Positions 37,955 to 46,034 of a stretch of DNA of 57,637 nt are shown here, piece by piece (position 1 is the stretch's first letter; each line of letters starts with the position of its first letter). Source of the stretch: Bifidobacterium breve (GTDB lineage Bacteria; Actinomycetota; Thermoleophilia; Solirubrobacterales; Solirubrobacteraceae); contig CAMCVN010000012.1 of the NCBI GenBank assembly GCA_945881845.1, positions 1 through 57,637 of the forward strand, written 5' to 3'. A program made the position numbers and the translations under genes. A model generated the notes under the pieces. That model made no database searches. It was not told where the DNA came from and saw only the letters and a program-made list of their open reading frames with translations.

Positions 37955-39129
37955 CGCGGCACCCCAGCAAGCACGCGGGTGTCGCTTAGCTTGCTCGCCT
38001 CGGGCGGTGAACCGAGCTCGGCGAACTCTGGCGCAGCTTGGTCGAGGTACCAGCCGAATGCCCTGTCGACGATCCGCTGATTGCCAATGATCGCGAGCAG
38101 CGCCGTCAGCACACGAGGCGGCAGAGCAGGAATCAGCCGCTGCAGCGCAAGTGCAATCGCGAATGGCCGCTTATGGCCGCTGTTGAAGCTTTCGTAAGCG
38201 GCCAGCGCGGCTGCTCGGTCGCTGCGCCCTTCAATCACGGCCCGCAGCTCGCGGCCGCAGGCGATGCCAAAGTAGAACGCCGTACGGATCCCCTCTCCTG
38301 AGAGCGGGAAGCAGTGGCCGGCGCTGTCGCCAGCGAAAAAGATGTCGCCTTCGGTGGCGGCGCGCAGCCGGTGCGGGAACCAGTTGCCTTGGTAGTTGAT
38401 CGGGTCGCGTCCGAGCCGTTCGGAGAGCGCCACTGTCGGCTCTTTGACGTGCTGATTGGGATCGTATGAACCGACGCCGATCCGCGCCTCATCGGCGGCC
38501 GGAACACGCCAACCGTAGCCGCGGCGGACGATCGAGCGTTCAATCCAAATCTCGAGCGCATCGCCTGAGCCATCATGCTCGGGATGAACCTCAAGCCCGC
38601 GCGAGAGCGGCGCCTCCGGCGGCTGATAGTGCGGGCTGCACAGGACGCGCCTCCAGCCGAGCGCATCGACGACAAGCGGCGCCGAAATTGTGCCTCGGTC
38701 GGTAATAACGTCGACTGTTCCGTCGGCGCGGCGTTGACCGAGCGACTCAACCTTCGCTGTCTCAAAGCGCGCCTCGCCGCACTGCGCCCAGAGCAGCTCG
38801 CAGAGCTGGCGGTAGTCGAACGACGACCAGCTCCACGGCAGGCGGTAGCGGACGCTGCCGCGCGGCGTCGTAAAGCTCATGTACGGGAGCTCCTGTTTGA
38901 TTGAGGCGCCAAGACCGAGCGCTTCGAGCCACGGCGTCGGGCAGGCGCAGGCCGACGTTTGGCGCTCGCCGATCTCGTAGCGGTCAAGGACCAGCACGCT
39001 GGCACCGCTGGAGGCCAGCTCGCGGGCTACCGCGAGTCCGGCAAAGCTTGCTCCACAGATCAGGACCTCGGCGCGCGTTCCCTCAAGAGAGGTTCGCTGC
39101 GCGCCACGTGAGGTCGCGCGGACGGTCAC
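37951..39129 (-). CDS. Geranylgeranyl reductase family FAD-dependent oxidoreductase
   Basis: About 392 residues from GTG 39129, which overlaps the phytoene synthase stop by GTGA. The N-terminal Rossmann segment is VLICGASFAGLAVARELASS with VLVLDR. A second FAD motif is GDIFFAGDSAGHCFPLSGEGI. The cysteine-containing loop TSACACPTPW and the family segment VDALGWRRVLC fit geranylgeranyl-reductase-type proteins, which reduce double bonds of prenyl chains on lipids or quinones. A longer frame to 39168 is not needed. Which prenyl substrate is used is unknown. It sits between an isoprenoid synthase and trpE. Confidence 0.85.
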   Translation of the reverse strand: MTVRATSRGAQRTSLEGTRAEVLICGASFAGLAVARELASSGASVLVLDRYEIGERQTSACACPTPWLEALGLGASIKQELPYMSFTTPRGSVRYRLPWSWSSFDYRQLCELLWAQCGEARFETAKVESLGQRRADGTVDVITDRGTISAPLVVDALGWRRVLCSPHYQPPEAPLSRGLEVHPEHDGSGDALEIWIERSIVRRGYGWRVPAADEARIGVGSYDPNQHVKEPTVALSERLGRDPINYQGNWFPHRLRAATEGDIFFAGDSAGHCFPLSGEGIRTAFYFGIACGRELRAVIEGRSDRAAALAAYESFNSGHKRPFAIALALQRLIPALPPRVLTALLAIIGNQRIVDRAFGWYLDQAAPEFAELGSPPEASKLSDTRVLAGVPR

Positions 39130-39962
39130 GAAACTAGCGCCCAGGAGGACGCGCCAACGGCCTCCCACGGACGCAGGCGGTTCGAACGGGTAACTACGTC
39201 GTATCCGTTCTCCTCGACGCGGTCGAGAACCCGCATGTAGACAGCGCGGGCGACCTTGATCCCTGGGCGTACGGGTGCTGGCAAGAGCTGAGCAAGCGCT
39301 TCGCTGGCGGCAAATAGGTCGCGTGCCCGCGCGACTTGCTGGGCGACGTGGTCACGCAACGAAGCACTGGCGGTGCGCTGGCGCAGGTCGCTCTCATCGA
39401 GCCCGGGCAGGTAGATCCGGCCCATCTGCCAATCGATCGGCACGTCGCGAATGAAATTCGTCAGCTGGAAAGCGACGCCGAGCAGCCGCAGCAAGGCAAC
39501 TGCGCTGTCTGGAGCGTCGAGCAGCGGCGCAGCAACGGGGCCGACGGTCGCCGTTCCCTCCATGTAGTGATCGAGTTGTGCCTGAGTCCGCATCCGCACC
39601 CGCTCATCACAATCGGCACGCATAGATTCCATGTAGTTGGGGAGTAGCTCAAGCGGCATTCCATAACGCGGCCCAGCCTCTACCAGCGCAGCGATCACCG
39701 GGTGGAGCGAGTAGCCACGATCTATGCCCTGCTCGAGTTCATCTTGCCAGGCGTCAAGTGCCTCGCGCCGTTGGCCGTTAAGGGCGGTGTTATCTGCTAT
39801 CTCATCGGCGCCGCGAACGTAGCCGTAGAGCGCGTAAAGAGCCGGGCGACGCTCAGCCGGAAGGCAGACCGTCGCAGCAAAATAGGTTGGGTCATGGCGC
39901 AGCTGCATGCGGCGGCATCTGCGGTAAGAATCATTGACAACCTTGTTTGGACTAAAACCCAC
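39126..39962 (-). CDS. Squalene/phytoene synthase family protein
   Basis: About 278 residues from GTG 39962. Both Asp-rich Mg-diphosphate motifs are present: GYVRGADEIAD and NFIRDVPIDWQMGRIYLP. It begins near SYRRCRRMQLRHDPTYFAATVCLP, the family start. Members condense two prenyl diphosphates head-to-head to phytoene, squalene or presqualene diphosphate; the product cannot be read from sequence. GTG 39962 has TACGGT 6 bases before it; GTG 40001 is an alternative that would run past the divergent gene's start. It heads a coupled string through the flavoprotein to trpE-G-D-C. Confidence 0.88.
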   Translation of the reverse strand: MGFSPNKVVNDSYRRCRRMQLRHDPTYFAATVCLPAERRPALYALYGYVRGADEIADNTALNGQRREALDAWQDELEQGIDRGYSLHPVIAALVEAGPRYGMPLELLPNYMESMRADCDERVRMRTQAQLDHYMEGTATVGPVAAPLLDAPDSAVALLRLLGVAFQLTNFIRDVPIDWQMGRIYLPGLDESDLRQRTASASLRDHVAQQVARARDLFAASEALAQLLPAPVRPGIKVARAVYMRVLDRVEENGYDVVTRSNRLRPWEAVGASSWALVS

Positions 39963-39967
39963 GCCCC

Positions 39968-39973
39968 TACCGT
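39968..39973 (+). promoter_or_regulatory. -10 hexamer TACCGT for the ArsA-like gene
   Basis: TACCGT ends 10 bases before GTG 39984 and is interlocked with the leftward -10 on the opposite strand. Confidence 0.35.
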
Positions 39974-39974
39974 A
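39969..39974 (-). promoter_or_regulatory. -10 hexamer TACGGT for the phytoene synthase-trp unit
   Basis: TACGGT ends 6 bases before GTG 39962. It shares five of its six bases with the rightward hexamer on the other strand. Confidence 0.4.
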
Positions 39975-39983
39975 GTTGGCCAA

Positions 39984-40928
39984 GTGAAAAAGCGGCAACA
40001 CGACATCTTTAATTGCGAGCTAATCGTCATCAGCGGCAAGGGTGGCGTCGGCAAGACGACGATCGCAGCGGCCCTAGGTTTGCTTGCCTCGGCAGCCGCT
40101 AAGCAGACGATCGTTTGCGAAGTTGCCGGCCAGAGCCGCGTGCCGACACTAATTGGCCACCCGACGGCTGGAGGACCCGGCACGGAGGAATGCGTTGCGC
40201 CCGACCTCTGGACGACGACGATCGACCCCGAGCTGGCGCTCGTCGAATGGGCTAGCAAGCTGATCCGCCCGCGCGCGCTGCTCGACCTAGCCGTCCGTTC
40301 GAACAGTTTCTCCGGCTTCATCAACGCCGCCCCGGGCGGCCGCGAGCTGCTCACGATCACGAAGGCAGCTGAGCTCAGCCGCGATCAACGATGGAATGGG
40401 GACGCCGATGGCTACGAGCTGGTGATCCTCGACGCACCGGCTTCGGGCCACGGGTTGGCGATGCTCAAGACGCCAACGACCTTTTCTCAGATCGCCCGTG
40501 TCGGCCCGATCGCTAACCAAGCGCGCGAGGTTGAATCGTTGCTCGCTGACAGCCAGCGGTGCCGAATCGTCCTTGTTTCAACGCTGGAGGAGACTCCCGT
40601 CAACGAAACGCTCGAGCTTGACGCGGCGTTAGCGAAGCAGCTCGGGCGCGGCGCCGATCTGATTATTGCCAACGGCCTGATCACCGACAACCTCAGCGAG
40701 CAGGAGTTGGCAGAGCTAGCTGGTGCCGCGATCGACGCCGTCGCAGTAGCCGCTATCAAGCTGCGCCACGGGCGTGCGACGATCCAACAGCAGCAGCTCG
40801 AACGGCTGCGGGCAGGCGCACAGTGCCCGCTGATCACCTTGCCTGCGATCACCAGCCACGCCGTTGGACCCGACGAGCTCGAGCAGCTCGCGGCGCTCTT
40901 GGATGCAGAACTGACGCTTTTGGCCTAG
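39984..40928 (+). CDS. ArsA/GET3-type anion-transporting ATPase family protein
   Basis: About 314 residues from GTG 39984. The deviant Walker A is VISGKGGVGKTTIAAALG. Switch-like segments include YELVILDAPASGHGLAML and VSTLEETPVNETLEL. Family members are ATPases that ride on ArsB-type pumps, or GET3-like targeting factors; in actinobacteria two such genes often stand together, but only one is here. No arsenic gene is nearby and the Cys metal site of ArsA is not evident, so arsenite transport should not be assumed. Upstream frame extension to 39702 overlaps the phytoene synthase and is rejected. Confidence 0.85.
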   Translation: MKKRQHDIFNCELIVISGKGGVGKTTIAAALGLLASAAAKQTIVCEVAGQSRVPTLIGHPTAGGPGTEECVAPDLWTTTIDPELALVEWASKLIRPRALLDLAVRSNSFSGFINAAPGGRELLTITKAAELSRDQRWNGDADGYELVILDAPASGHGLAMLKTPTTFSQIARVGPIANQAREVESLLADSQRCRIVLVSTLEETPVNETLELDAALAKQLGRGADLIIANGLITDNLSEQELAELAGAAIDAVAVAAIKLRHGRATIQQQQLERLRAGAQCPLITLPAITSHAVGPDELEQLAALLDAELTLLA

Positions 40929-40932
40929 CGCC

Positions 40933-41817
40933 TCAGTCGATTCCGAGCCGGTCGAGCAGACCTTCATCGGTACGCCAGCTCCGACGTACGCGGACCGACA
41001 GGTCGAGATGCACTTGCGAACCGACGCGCTTCTCAATCTCACCGCGCGCCGCCGTCCCGATCGAGCGGATCATCTTGCCGCCACGACCAACCAGAATCCC
41101 CTTCTGCGACTCGCTCTCGACCCATGCCAAAGCGCGAATCCGCAGTAACCCCTCGCGCTGCTCCTCAATCTCCTCGACAACTACCTCAACGGCGTGCGGC
41201 AGCTCTTGGAAGGTGCGACGGAGAATCTGCTCACGGATCAGTTCGGCCAACTCGATTCCCAGCGGTTGGTCGGAGAGATCATCGACACCAAAGAGCAACG
41301 GGCCTTCGGGCATCAGCTCGGCGAGACGCTCGACGAGCACATCAACCCCTTCTCCTGTCTTCGCCGAAATCGGGAAGATCTCGGCGTCCAAGCCGAGCCC
41401 TTCGGCCGAGAGCAAAGACTCCAACGTGCGCGAGCGATTGAGCCGGTCGCCCTTATTGACGGCGATCAGTACGGGCTTTGAGCTGGCCTTCAGCAGCTCA
41501 GTGATGAAGCGGTCGCCAGCGCCGACCCCTTCCTCGCCGTTGAGCACAAAGAGAACAGCGTCGCTATCGCTCAGCTCGCGCTCCACACGCCTCTGCATCC
41601 GCTCGGTCAGAAGGTCGCGCGGGCGCTGAAAACCAGGCAGATCGACCAATACGATCTGCGTTTCGCCGCGCATCGCGATGCCGCGGATCGCCCGCCGCGT
41701 AGTCTGCGGCCGGTCGGAGACGATCACGACCTTCTCGCCGATGATCTGGTTTACAAGCGTTGATTTGCCGACGTTTGGCCTCCCGGCCAGTCCGACGAAG
41801 CCGGCCTTCGTCACCAC
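40933..41817 (-). CDS. era: GTPase Era
   Basis: 294 residues. GTPase motifs: G1 LAGRPNVGKSTLVNQ, G3 LVDLPGFQ, G4 VNKGD, and the following SAKTGEGV. The C-terminal KH domain has VGRGGKMIRSIGTAARGEIE and QVHLDLSVRV. Era binds the 3' end of 16S rRNA and checks 30S assembly. It overlaps ybeY by 7 bases, a common pairing of two rRNA-maturation factors, and is the last gene of its string. Confidence 0.96.
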   Translation of the reverse strand: MVTKAGFVGLAGRPNVGKSTLVNQIIGEKVVIVSDRPQTTRRAIRGIAMRGETQIVLVDLPGFQRPRDLLTERMQRRVERELSDSDAVLFVLNGEEGVGAGDRFITELLKASSKPVLIAVNKGDRLNRSRTLESLLSAEGLGLDAEIFPISAKTGEGVDVLVERLAELMPEGPLLFGVDDLSDQPLGIELAELIREQILRRTFQELPHAVEVVVEEIEEQREGLLRIRALAWVESESQKGILVGRGGKMIRSIGTAARGEIEKRVGSQVHLDLSVRVRRSWRTDEGLLDRLGID

Positions 41818-42197
41818 GAGCAGATCTCGCCCTGTAAGGCCAGCATCTCGCCGTCGTCAGTTTCGTGATCCATGCCAACGAGATGGAGCGCGCCATGAAC
41901 AATCGCCTCACGCAGATCATCGGTCATCGGCGGACAGATGATGATGTCACCAAGCTCGCGCGGCCCACTTCCATCGTCGTCGCCGTCTACAGGAAATGAG
42001 AGCACGTCGGTCGCTCCTTCAATGCCGCGATGGGCGAGGTTCAGCTCAGCGATCCGCTGTTCGTCGACGAATTCAACCGCGACGTGACCGTCTTCAACCC
42101 CTGCCGACGCGAACGCGAGGGCGAGTAGCCGTTCAACCTCCGGCTCAGGTGGGTGGCCGGCTCCAAGGTCAACAGCGATGTAGTCAAGCTCGATCAT
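41811..42197 (-). CDS. ybeY: Endoribonuclease YbeY, rRNA maturation factor
   Basis: 128 residues, a little short but typical. The metal-binding signature is HGALHLVGMDHETDDGEM, with HxxxHxxxxxH. Upstream it has RIAELNLAHRGIEGATDVLSF, another conserved block. It processes the 3' end of 16S rRNA. It lies 12 bases after phoH and overlaps era. Confidence 0.95.
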   Translation of the reverse strand: MIELDYIAVDLGAGHPPEPEVERLLALAFASAGVEDGHVAVEFVDEQRIAELNLAHRGIEGATDVLSFPVDGDDDGSGPRELGDIIICPPMTDDLREAIVHGALHLVGMDHETDDGEMLALQGEICSW

Positions 42198-42209
42198 TGC
42201 CAGCCGTAC

Positions 42210-43190
42210 TCAGGCCTGACGGCGTTCGCGCTCAGCGCGCAGCTCAGGGGCCGAACGCTCGGCGAAAGCACCGTAAGCCTCAACGATGCGCTGCACGAGG
42301 CGGTGACGGACTACGTCATCGGCGCCGAAGCGGACGAAATCGATTCCCTCAATCTCGCTTAGGACATCGGCTACTACGACAAGCCCGGACTGCTGCTCTT
42401 TCGGCAGGTCGATCTGCGTGATATCGCCGGTTATCACCATCCGAGAGCCGAAGCCGAGTCGCGTCAGGAACATCTTCATCTGCTCGGCCGTCGTGTTCTG
42501 GGCCTCGTCAAGAATGATGAACGAATCGTTGAGCGTGCGCCCGCGCATGAACGCCAGCGGCGCGACTTCAATCACGCCGTGCTCGAGGTATTCACTTACC
42601 TTCTCGGGGTCAAGCATGTCGTTGAGGGCGTCGAAGAGCGGCCGAAGGTAGGGGTCGATCTTGGCCATCAGATCGCCCGGCAGGAATCCGAGCCGCTCGC
42701 CGGCTTCAACAGCAGGGCGGGTCAAGATAATGCGGTTGACCTCCCCGCGCGAGAGCGCTGCGGCAGCCATCGCAACGGCAAGGAAGGTCTTGCCCGTTCC
42801 AGCCGGGCCGATGCCAAAGGTGACGGTGTTCTCACGCACCGAATCGACGTAACGCTTCTGGTTCGGCGTCTTCGGCCCAACCTTGCGCCCGCGATGGCTC
42901 CAGACAACGTCGCCGAGCACACTCGCTGGCTTGATCTCCTCGCTAAGCGCACCGGTCACGGAATGAATTGTTCCCTCCTCGAGCTGATGCCCGTTGTCGG
43001 CGAGCTCTGCCATCTCGTCAACTATCTCCGCCGCCGCAGCAACCGCGACGGCTTCGCCGTCGAGCGTCACAACGTTGCCGCGAACCACGATCCCGCAATC
43101 GAGTTCGCTCTCCAGTCGCCGCAGTACTACGTCCCCAGTGCCGCAAAGTGCGCTCGCCGCTTCGTTCGAGAGCTCAATCGTCTGCCGCAT
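42210..43190 (-). CDS. phoH: PhoH-like ATPase
   Basis: 326 residues. Walker A is FGIGPAGTGKTFLAVAMAA, Walker B is FIILDEAQNTTAEQMKMFLT, and GSRMVITGDITQIDLP follows. An N-terminal region of about 100 residues has the KH/Jag-like features common in this subfamily (RRLESELDCGIVVRGNVVTL). It is often found with ybeY and is thought to act in RNA metabolism; its exact role is unsettled. The ATG shares a base with the yqeY stop (TAATG). Confidence 0.94.
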   Translation of the reverse strand: MRQTIELSNEAASALCGTGDVVLRRLESELDCGIVVRGNVVTLDGEAVAVAAAAEIVDEMAELADNGHQLEEGTIHSVTGALSEEIKPASVLGDVVWSHRGRKVGPKTPNQKRYVDSVRENTVTFGIGPAGTGKTFLAVAMAAAALSRGEVNRIILTRPAVEAGERLGFLPGDLMAKIDPYLRPLFDALNDMLDPEKVSEYLEHGVIEVAPLAFMRGRTLNDSFIILDEAQNTTAEQMKMFLTRLGFGSRMVITGDITQIDLPKEQQSGLVVVADVLSEIEGIDFVRFGADDVVRHRLVQRIVEAYGAFAERSAPELRAERERRQA

Positions 43191-43630
43191 TAGCCGTTTA
43201 GTGACTCCTGGGCGATCGCCGAGACCCGCTTACCGTCGGCCTGGCCGGCGACCTCCGCCATCGCCAGCTTCATTACTTGCCCGGTGTCCTTGGCGCTCTC
43301 GGCGCCGCTTTCAGCGATCGCCGCGGCAACGATCTCGCGCAACCGCTCGTCGCTCAGCTCGGCAGGCAGGTATTGCTCAATCATCGCGGCCTCGGCCTCT
43401 TCGGCTTCAGCGAGTTCCGGGCGCCCCGCTTCACGGAAAGCCTCTGCTGCCTCGAAGCGGCGTTTGCGTTCGCGGCGAAGCACGGCGAGCTCATCCCCGG
43501 CGCCCTCCTTGGCGTCTTTCTGAAGCTCCGAAAGGATAAGCCGTAGAGCTGAGACTCGCTCCTTGTCGCCAGCTTTCATCGCCGTCGTGATTTCGCTCTT
43601 GAGGGTCTCGCTGATCGGCGCGGCGTTCAT
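43190..43630 (-). CDS. GatB/YqeY domain-containing protein
   Basis: 146 residues. It shows the YqeY layout: an N-terminal helix (LKSEITTAMKAGDKERVSALRLIL), a charged middle (EKRRFEAAEAFREAGRPEL-type stretch), and a C-terminal domain like the tail of GatB (YLPAELSDERLREIVAAAIA, KDTGQVMKLAMAEVAGQADG). The family is thought to help tRNA-dependent amidation, though its own activity is not proven. TACTTT lies 7 bases before the ATG. Confidence 0.93.
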   Translation of the reverse strand: MNAAPISETLKSEITTAMKAGDKERVSALRLILSELQKDAKEGAGDELAVLRRERKRRFEAAEAFREAGRPELAEAEEAEAAMIEQYLPAELSDERLREIVAAAIAESGAESAKDTGQVMKLAMAEVAGQADGKRVSAIAQESLNG

Positions 43631-43637
43631 AGGCTGA

Positions 43638-43643
43638 AAAGTA
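43638..43643 (-). promoter_or_regulatory. -10 hexamer TACTTT for the yqeY gene
   Basis: TACTTT ends 7 bases before the ATG at 43630, in the 15-base gap after the cytochrome gene. Confidence 0.35.
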
Positions 43644-43645
43644 CG

Positions 43646-44023
43646 TTACTGCCCCGCGCTGTCGGCGACGTAGGCCGAGACTGCATCGATCTCAGCTCCA
43701 GTTAGTACGTCGCCAAATGCTGGCATTCCGCCACCGCCGTTGGTCACCTTCGCGTTGACCGTTGCCGCATCCGGCGCAAGGTCGTCGAGATTAGGCCCGA
43801 CCTGACCGTTTGAACCGGCGGCCGCGAGCGTGTGGCACTGCGCACAGTTGGAGGCGAACACTTTTTCGCCCTCAGCCGAGGCGACCGTGGTCGTTGAAGT
43901 GCCGGTAGTGGAGGGAGCGGCAGCGGTTGTCGACGACTCCTCGGAAGAGCTCGAACCGCAGGCGGCAAGGCCGACCGCAACAACAACCAAGGCAAGAGCA
44001 GTTGGGGCGTGAAAGCTTTTCAT
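43646..44023 (-). CDS. Small monohaem cytochrome c lipoprotein
   Basis: 125 residues. The signal peptide ends with lipobox VGLAACGS (Cys22), so the protein should be lipid-anchored outside the membrane. A Ser/Thr/Ala linker of about 30 residues follows, then one class I cytochrome c domain with CAQCHT (Cys60, Cys63, His64) and the axial Met100 in GGMPAFG. It probably carries electrons in respiration. It is unexpected inside a chaperone and RNA-maturation string. ATG 44023 is preferred to TTG 44026, with TAGACT 6 bases before it. Confidence 0.9.
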   Translation of the reverse strand: MKSFHAPTALALVVVAVGLAACGSSSSEESSTTAAAPSTTGTSTTTVASAEGEKVFASNCAQCHTLAAAGSNGQVGPNLDDLAPDAATVNAKVTNGGGGMPAFGDVLTGAEIDAVSAYVADSAGQ

Positions 44024-44029
44024 CAACCC

Positions 44030-44035
44030 AGTCTA
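44030..44035 (-). promoter_or_regulatory. -10 hexamer TAGACT for the cytochrome c gene
   Basis: TAGACT ends 6 bases before ATG 44023. It suggests the cytochrome is transcribed independently of prmA upstream. Confidence 0.4.
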
Positions 44036-44064
44036 CGCGAGATCGACGCCATCGTCGTGAAGAA

Positions 44065-44904
44065 TCAAATTGAATGGCGCGCCAGCAGCAGCGCTGCCCA
44101 TTCACCGCTGATGCGGCGATCTCGTTCAAGCAGGCCGTGAGCATCCGCAAATGCCTCGGCAACCTCGTCCGCTTGCTCGACCAAGAGCCCACTGGCAATC
44201 ATCAGACGAGGCGGCTCTTGATCGAAGCCGGCGCTGGCGACCTCGAGCAGCAACGGCAGCAGCAGGTTCGCCAATACGAGTGGAGCAGTTGGAACCGGTC
44301 CATCACGGCGCAGGTCAAAGCGCGCGGCAGTGACGGCGACGCCGTTGGCGGCAGCATTGGCGATCGTTGCCTCAACGCTTTCGGCCTCATGGTCAACGGC
44401 GAGCACAGGCATCCAACCGAGCTTCGCTGCCGCGATTGAAAGTACACCCGAACCGCAGCCGAGATCGACGCAGCCACCGACCGGCTCGAGCGCCAGGAGC
44501 AGCTCGAGACAGAGGCGCGTTGTGGCGTGTGCTCCGGTGCCGAAGGCCTGGCCGGGGTCGACGACAAGGTCGATCTGATCGGCTCCGCTGTCCGCCTTCT
44601 CCCATGGTGGTCGCACGCGCAGAACGCGCCCCCCATTCTCGATCGAGACCGGCTTGTGAAACGCCTTCCACTGCTGATCCCAATCGTCGTCAACTTCGCT
44701 CGTGACGATCTCAACCAGCGCGCCGCTCGCTGCGGCCTCGAGATCGGGCAGCGCGGGAAGTTCACCTGACGCGCCATAGACGGCGTATTCGACTCGGCCG
44801 TCCGGCAGCTCATTCTCCTCAACCCCTGATGGGGCGAGCTCGAGTAGCTCGGCTAGGACCAGCTCAGCGTCGGCCGCTGCTACACGGATCGCGAGCCGGA
44901 TCAC
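44065..44904 (-). CDS. prmA: Ribosomal protein L11 methyltransferase
   Basis: 279 residues. The SAM-binding core has DPGQAFGTGAHATTRLCLELL, CVDLGCGSGVLSIAAAKLG, VLAVDHEAESVEATIANAAA and the NPPY-like LVLANLLLPLLLE, where PrmA has NLLA/NILA-type sequence. The N-terminal L11-binding domain is compact. It overlaps the dnaJ stop by 4 bases, the same hrcA-dnaJ-prmA order seen in many Gram-positive bacteria. Confidence 0.93.
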   Translation of the reverse strand: MIRLAIRVAAADAELVLAELLELAPSGVEENELPDGRVEYAVYGASGELPALPDLEAAASGALVEIVTSEVDDDWDQQWKAFHKPVSIENGGRVLRVRPPWEKADSGADQIDLVVDPGQAFGTGAHATTRLCLELLLALEPVGGCVDLGCGSGVLSIAAAKLGWMPVLAVDHEAESVEATIANAAANGVAVTAARFDLRRDGPVPTAPLVLANLLLPLLLEVASAGFDQEPPRLMIASGLLVEQADEVAEAFADAHGLLERDRRISGEWAALLLARHSI

Positions 44905-46031
44905 CGACTGGTGCTCAGCAGCCGCCGCAGCTTCGCGCCGAGCCCTTCGGGAGCTGCCAAGTTCTCGTCCGTGAGCGACTCGGCGAGCTGCTCATTAAGG
45001 CTGCGCTGCTCATCGGTCAGGCGCCGCGGGATCACGACGTTGATCACGACGCGCAAGGCGCCGCGCCGCTCCGGTCGCCGCAGCTGTGGCATCCCAAGCC
45101 CGTCAAGTTCGATGATCTCACCGGGCTGCGTCGCTGTCGGCACCTTCACCGCTACCGGCCCGTCGAGCCCCTCAACGTCAAGCGTCACTCCCAGCGCAGC
45201 GTTCGGCGCCGGCACGTCGAGCACGCAGATCAGGTCATCGCCGTCGCGCAGTAGCTGCTCGCTGGCCTCAACCTGAACTTGGACGTAGAGATCGCCGCCA
45301 GGGCCACCGCGCTCCCCTGCGTGGCCACGGCCGGAAAGGCGGATCCGTTGCCCGTCGTCAATTCCTGGCGGAATCTCGATCTCCAGCTCGCGGCGGCGGA
45401 CGAGGCGGCCGCGACCGTCGCAGGATTCGCAGGGAGAATCAGCGATTCGACCCTGGCCATCGCAGGCGTCGCAAGCGCGCCGCTGCAGCACCTTGCCGAA
45501 AGGAGAATTCGCGACCCCCTCAACCACGCCCGAGCCTTGACAGCGATCACAGCTGGTCAGATTGCTGCCGGGCTCAGCGCCGCTGCCGTCGCAGTCGTCG
45601 CAGCGATCGATCGCTTCGAACGAGATCGTCGTCGTCTTGCCGGCTGCCGCTTCGGGCAAGGTGATTGCGACGGCGATGACCGCGTCGTCACCTTGCGCCG
45701 GCCCGCTCTGACCGGCGCCAAAGCCGCCTCCGAAGAAGGCGCCGAAGAGGTCGCCCAGTGAGCCGAAGCCGTCGAAGTTGGGGCGCATTCCGCCGCTGCG
45801 CAGACCCTCGTGACCGTACTGGTCGTAAATCTCGCGGCGGCGCGGGTCGGAGAGAATCTCGTAGGCCTCGGCGGCGGCCTTGAACTTCGTCTCGGCGTCA
45901 GGGTCGTGGCGATTTACATCGGGGTGCAGCTCGCGGGCGAGCGCGCGGAACGACTTCTTGATCGTCTGATCATCGGCCCCGCGCGGCACGCCGAGAACGT
46001 CATACGGATCACCAGGCACAGTGCTCGCCAT
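44901..46031 (-). CDS. dnaJ: Chaperone protein DnaJ
   Basis: 376 residues. J domain at the N-terminus with LHPDVNRHDPDAETK, a Gly/Phe-rich linker (FGSLGDLFGAFFGGGFGAG), then four CxxCxGxG zinc repeats (CDDCDGSG, CDRCQGSG, CDACDGQG, CESCDGRG) and a C-terminal substrate-binding part. It stimulates DnaK. dnaK and grpE are not in the window. It begins 3 bases after the hrcA stop. Confidence 0.97.
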   Translation of the reverse strand: MASTVPGDPYDVLGVPRGADDQTIKKSFRALARELHPDVNRHDPDAETKFKAAAEAYEILSDPRRREIYDQYGHEGLRSGGMRPNFDGFGSLGDLFGAFFGGGFGAGQSGPAQGDDAVIAVAITLPEAAAGKTTTISFEAIDRCDDCDGSGAEPGSNLTSCDRCQGSGVVEGVANSPFGKVLQRRACDACDGQGRIADSPCESCDGRGRLVRRRELEIEIPPGIDDGQRIRLSGRGHAGERGGPGGDLYVQVQVEASEQLLRDGDDLICVLDVPAPNAALGVTLDVEGLDGPVAVKVPTATQPGEIIELDGLGMPQLRRPERRGALRVVINVVIPRRLTDEQRSLNEQLAESLTDENLAAPEGLGAKLRRLLSTSR

Positions 46032-46034
46032 CGT

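Noticed and set aside
39934-39939. TTGACA resembling a -35 box
   Set aside because: Its distance to the rightward -10 at 39968 is 28 bases, too far for a standard promoter, and no better -10 is placed 16-18 bases away.
39702-39983. Upstream extension of the ArsA-like gene
   Set aside because: It would overlap the phytoene synthase for 260 bases; the conserved ATPase begins just after GTG 39984.
36482-39999. Tryptophan attenuator or T-box before the trp genes
   Set aside because: No Trp-rich leader peptide, paired hairpins or T-box sequence was seen, and there is no untranslated space between the coupled genes.
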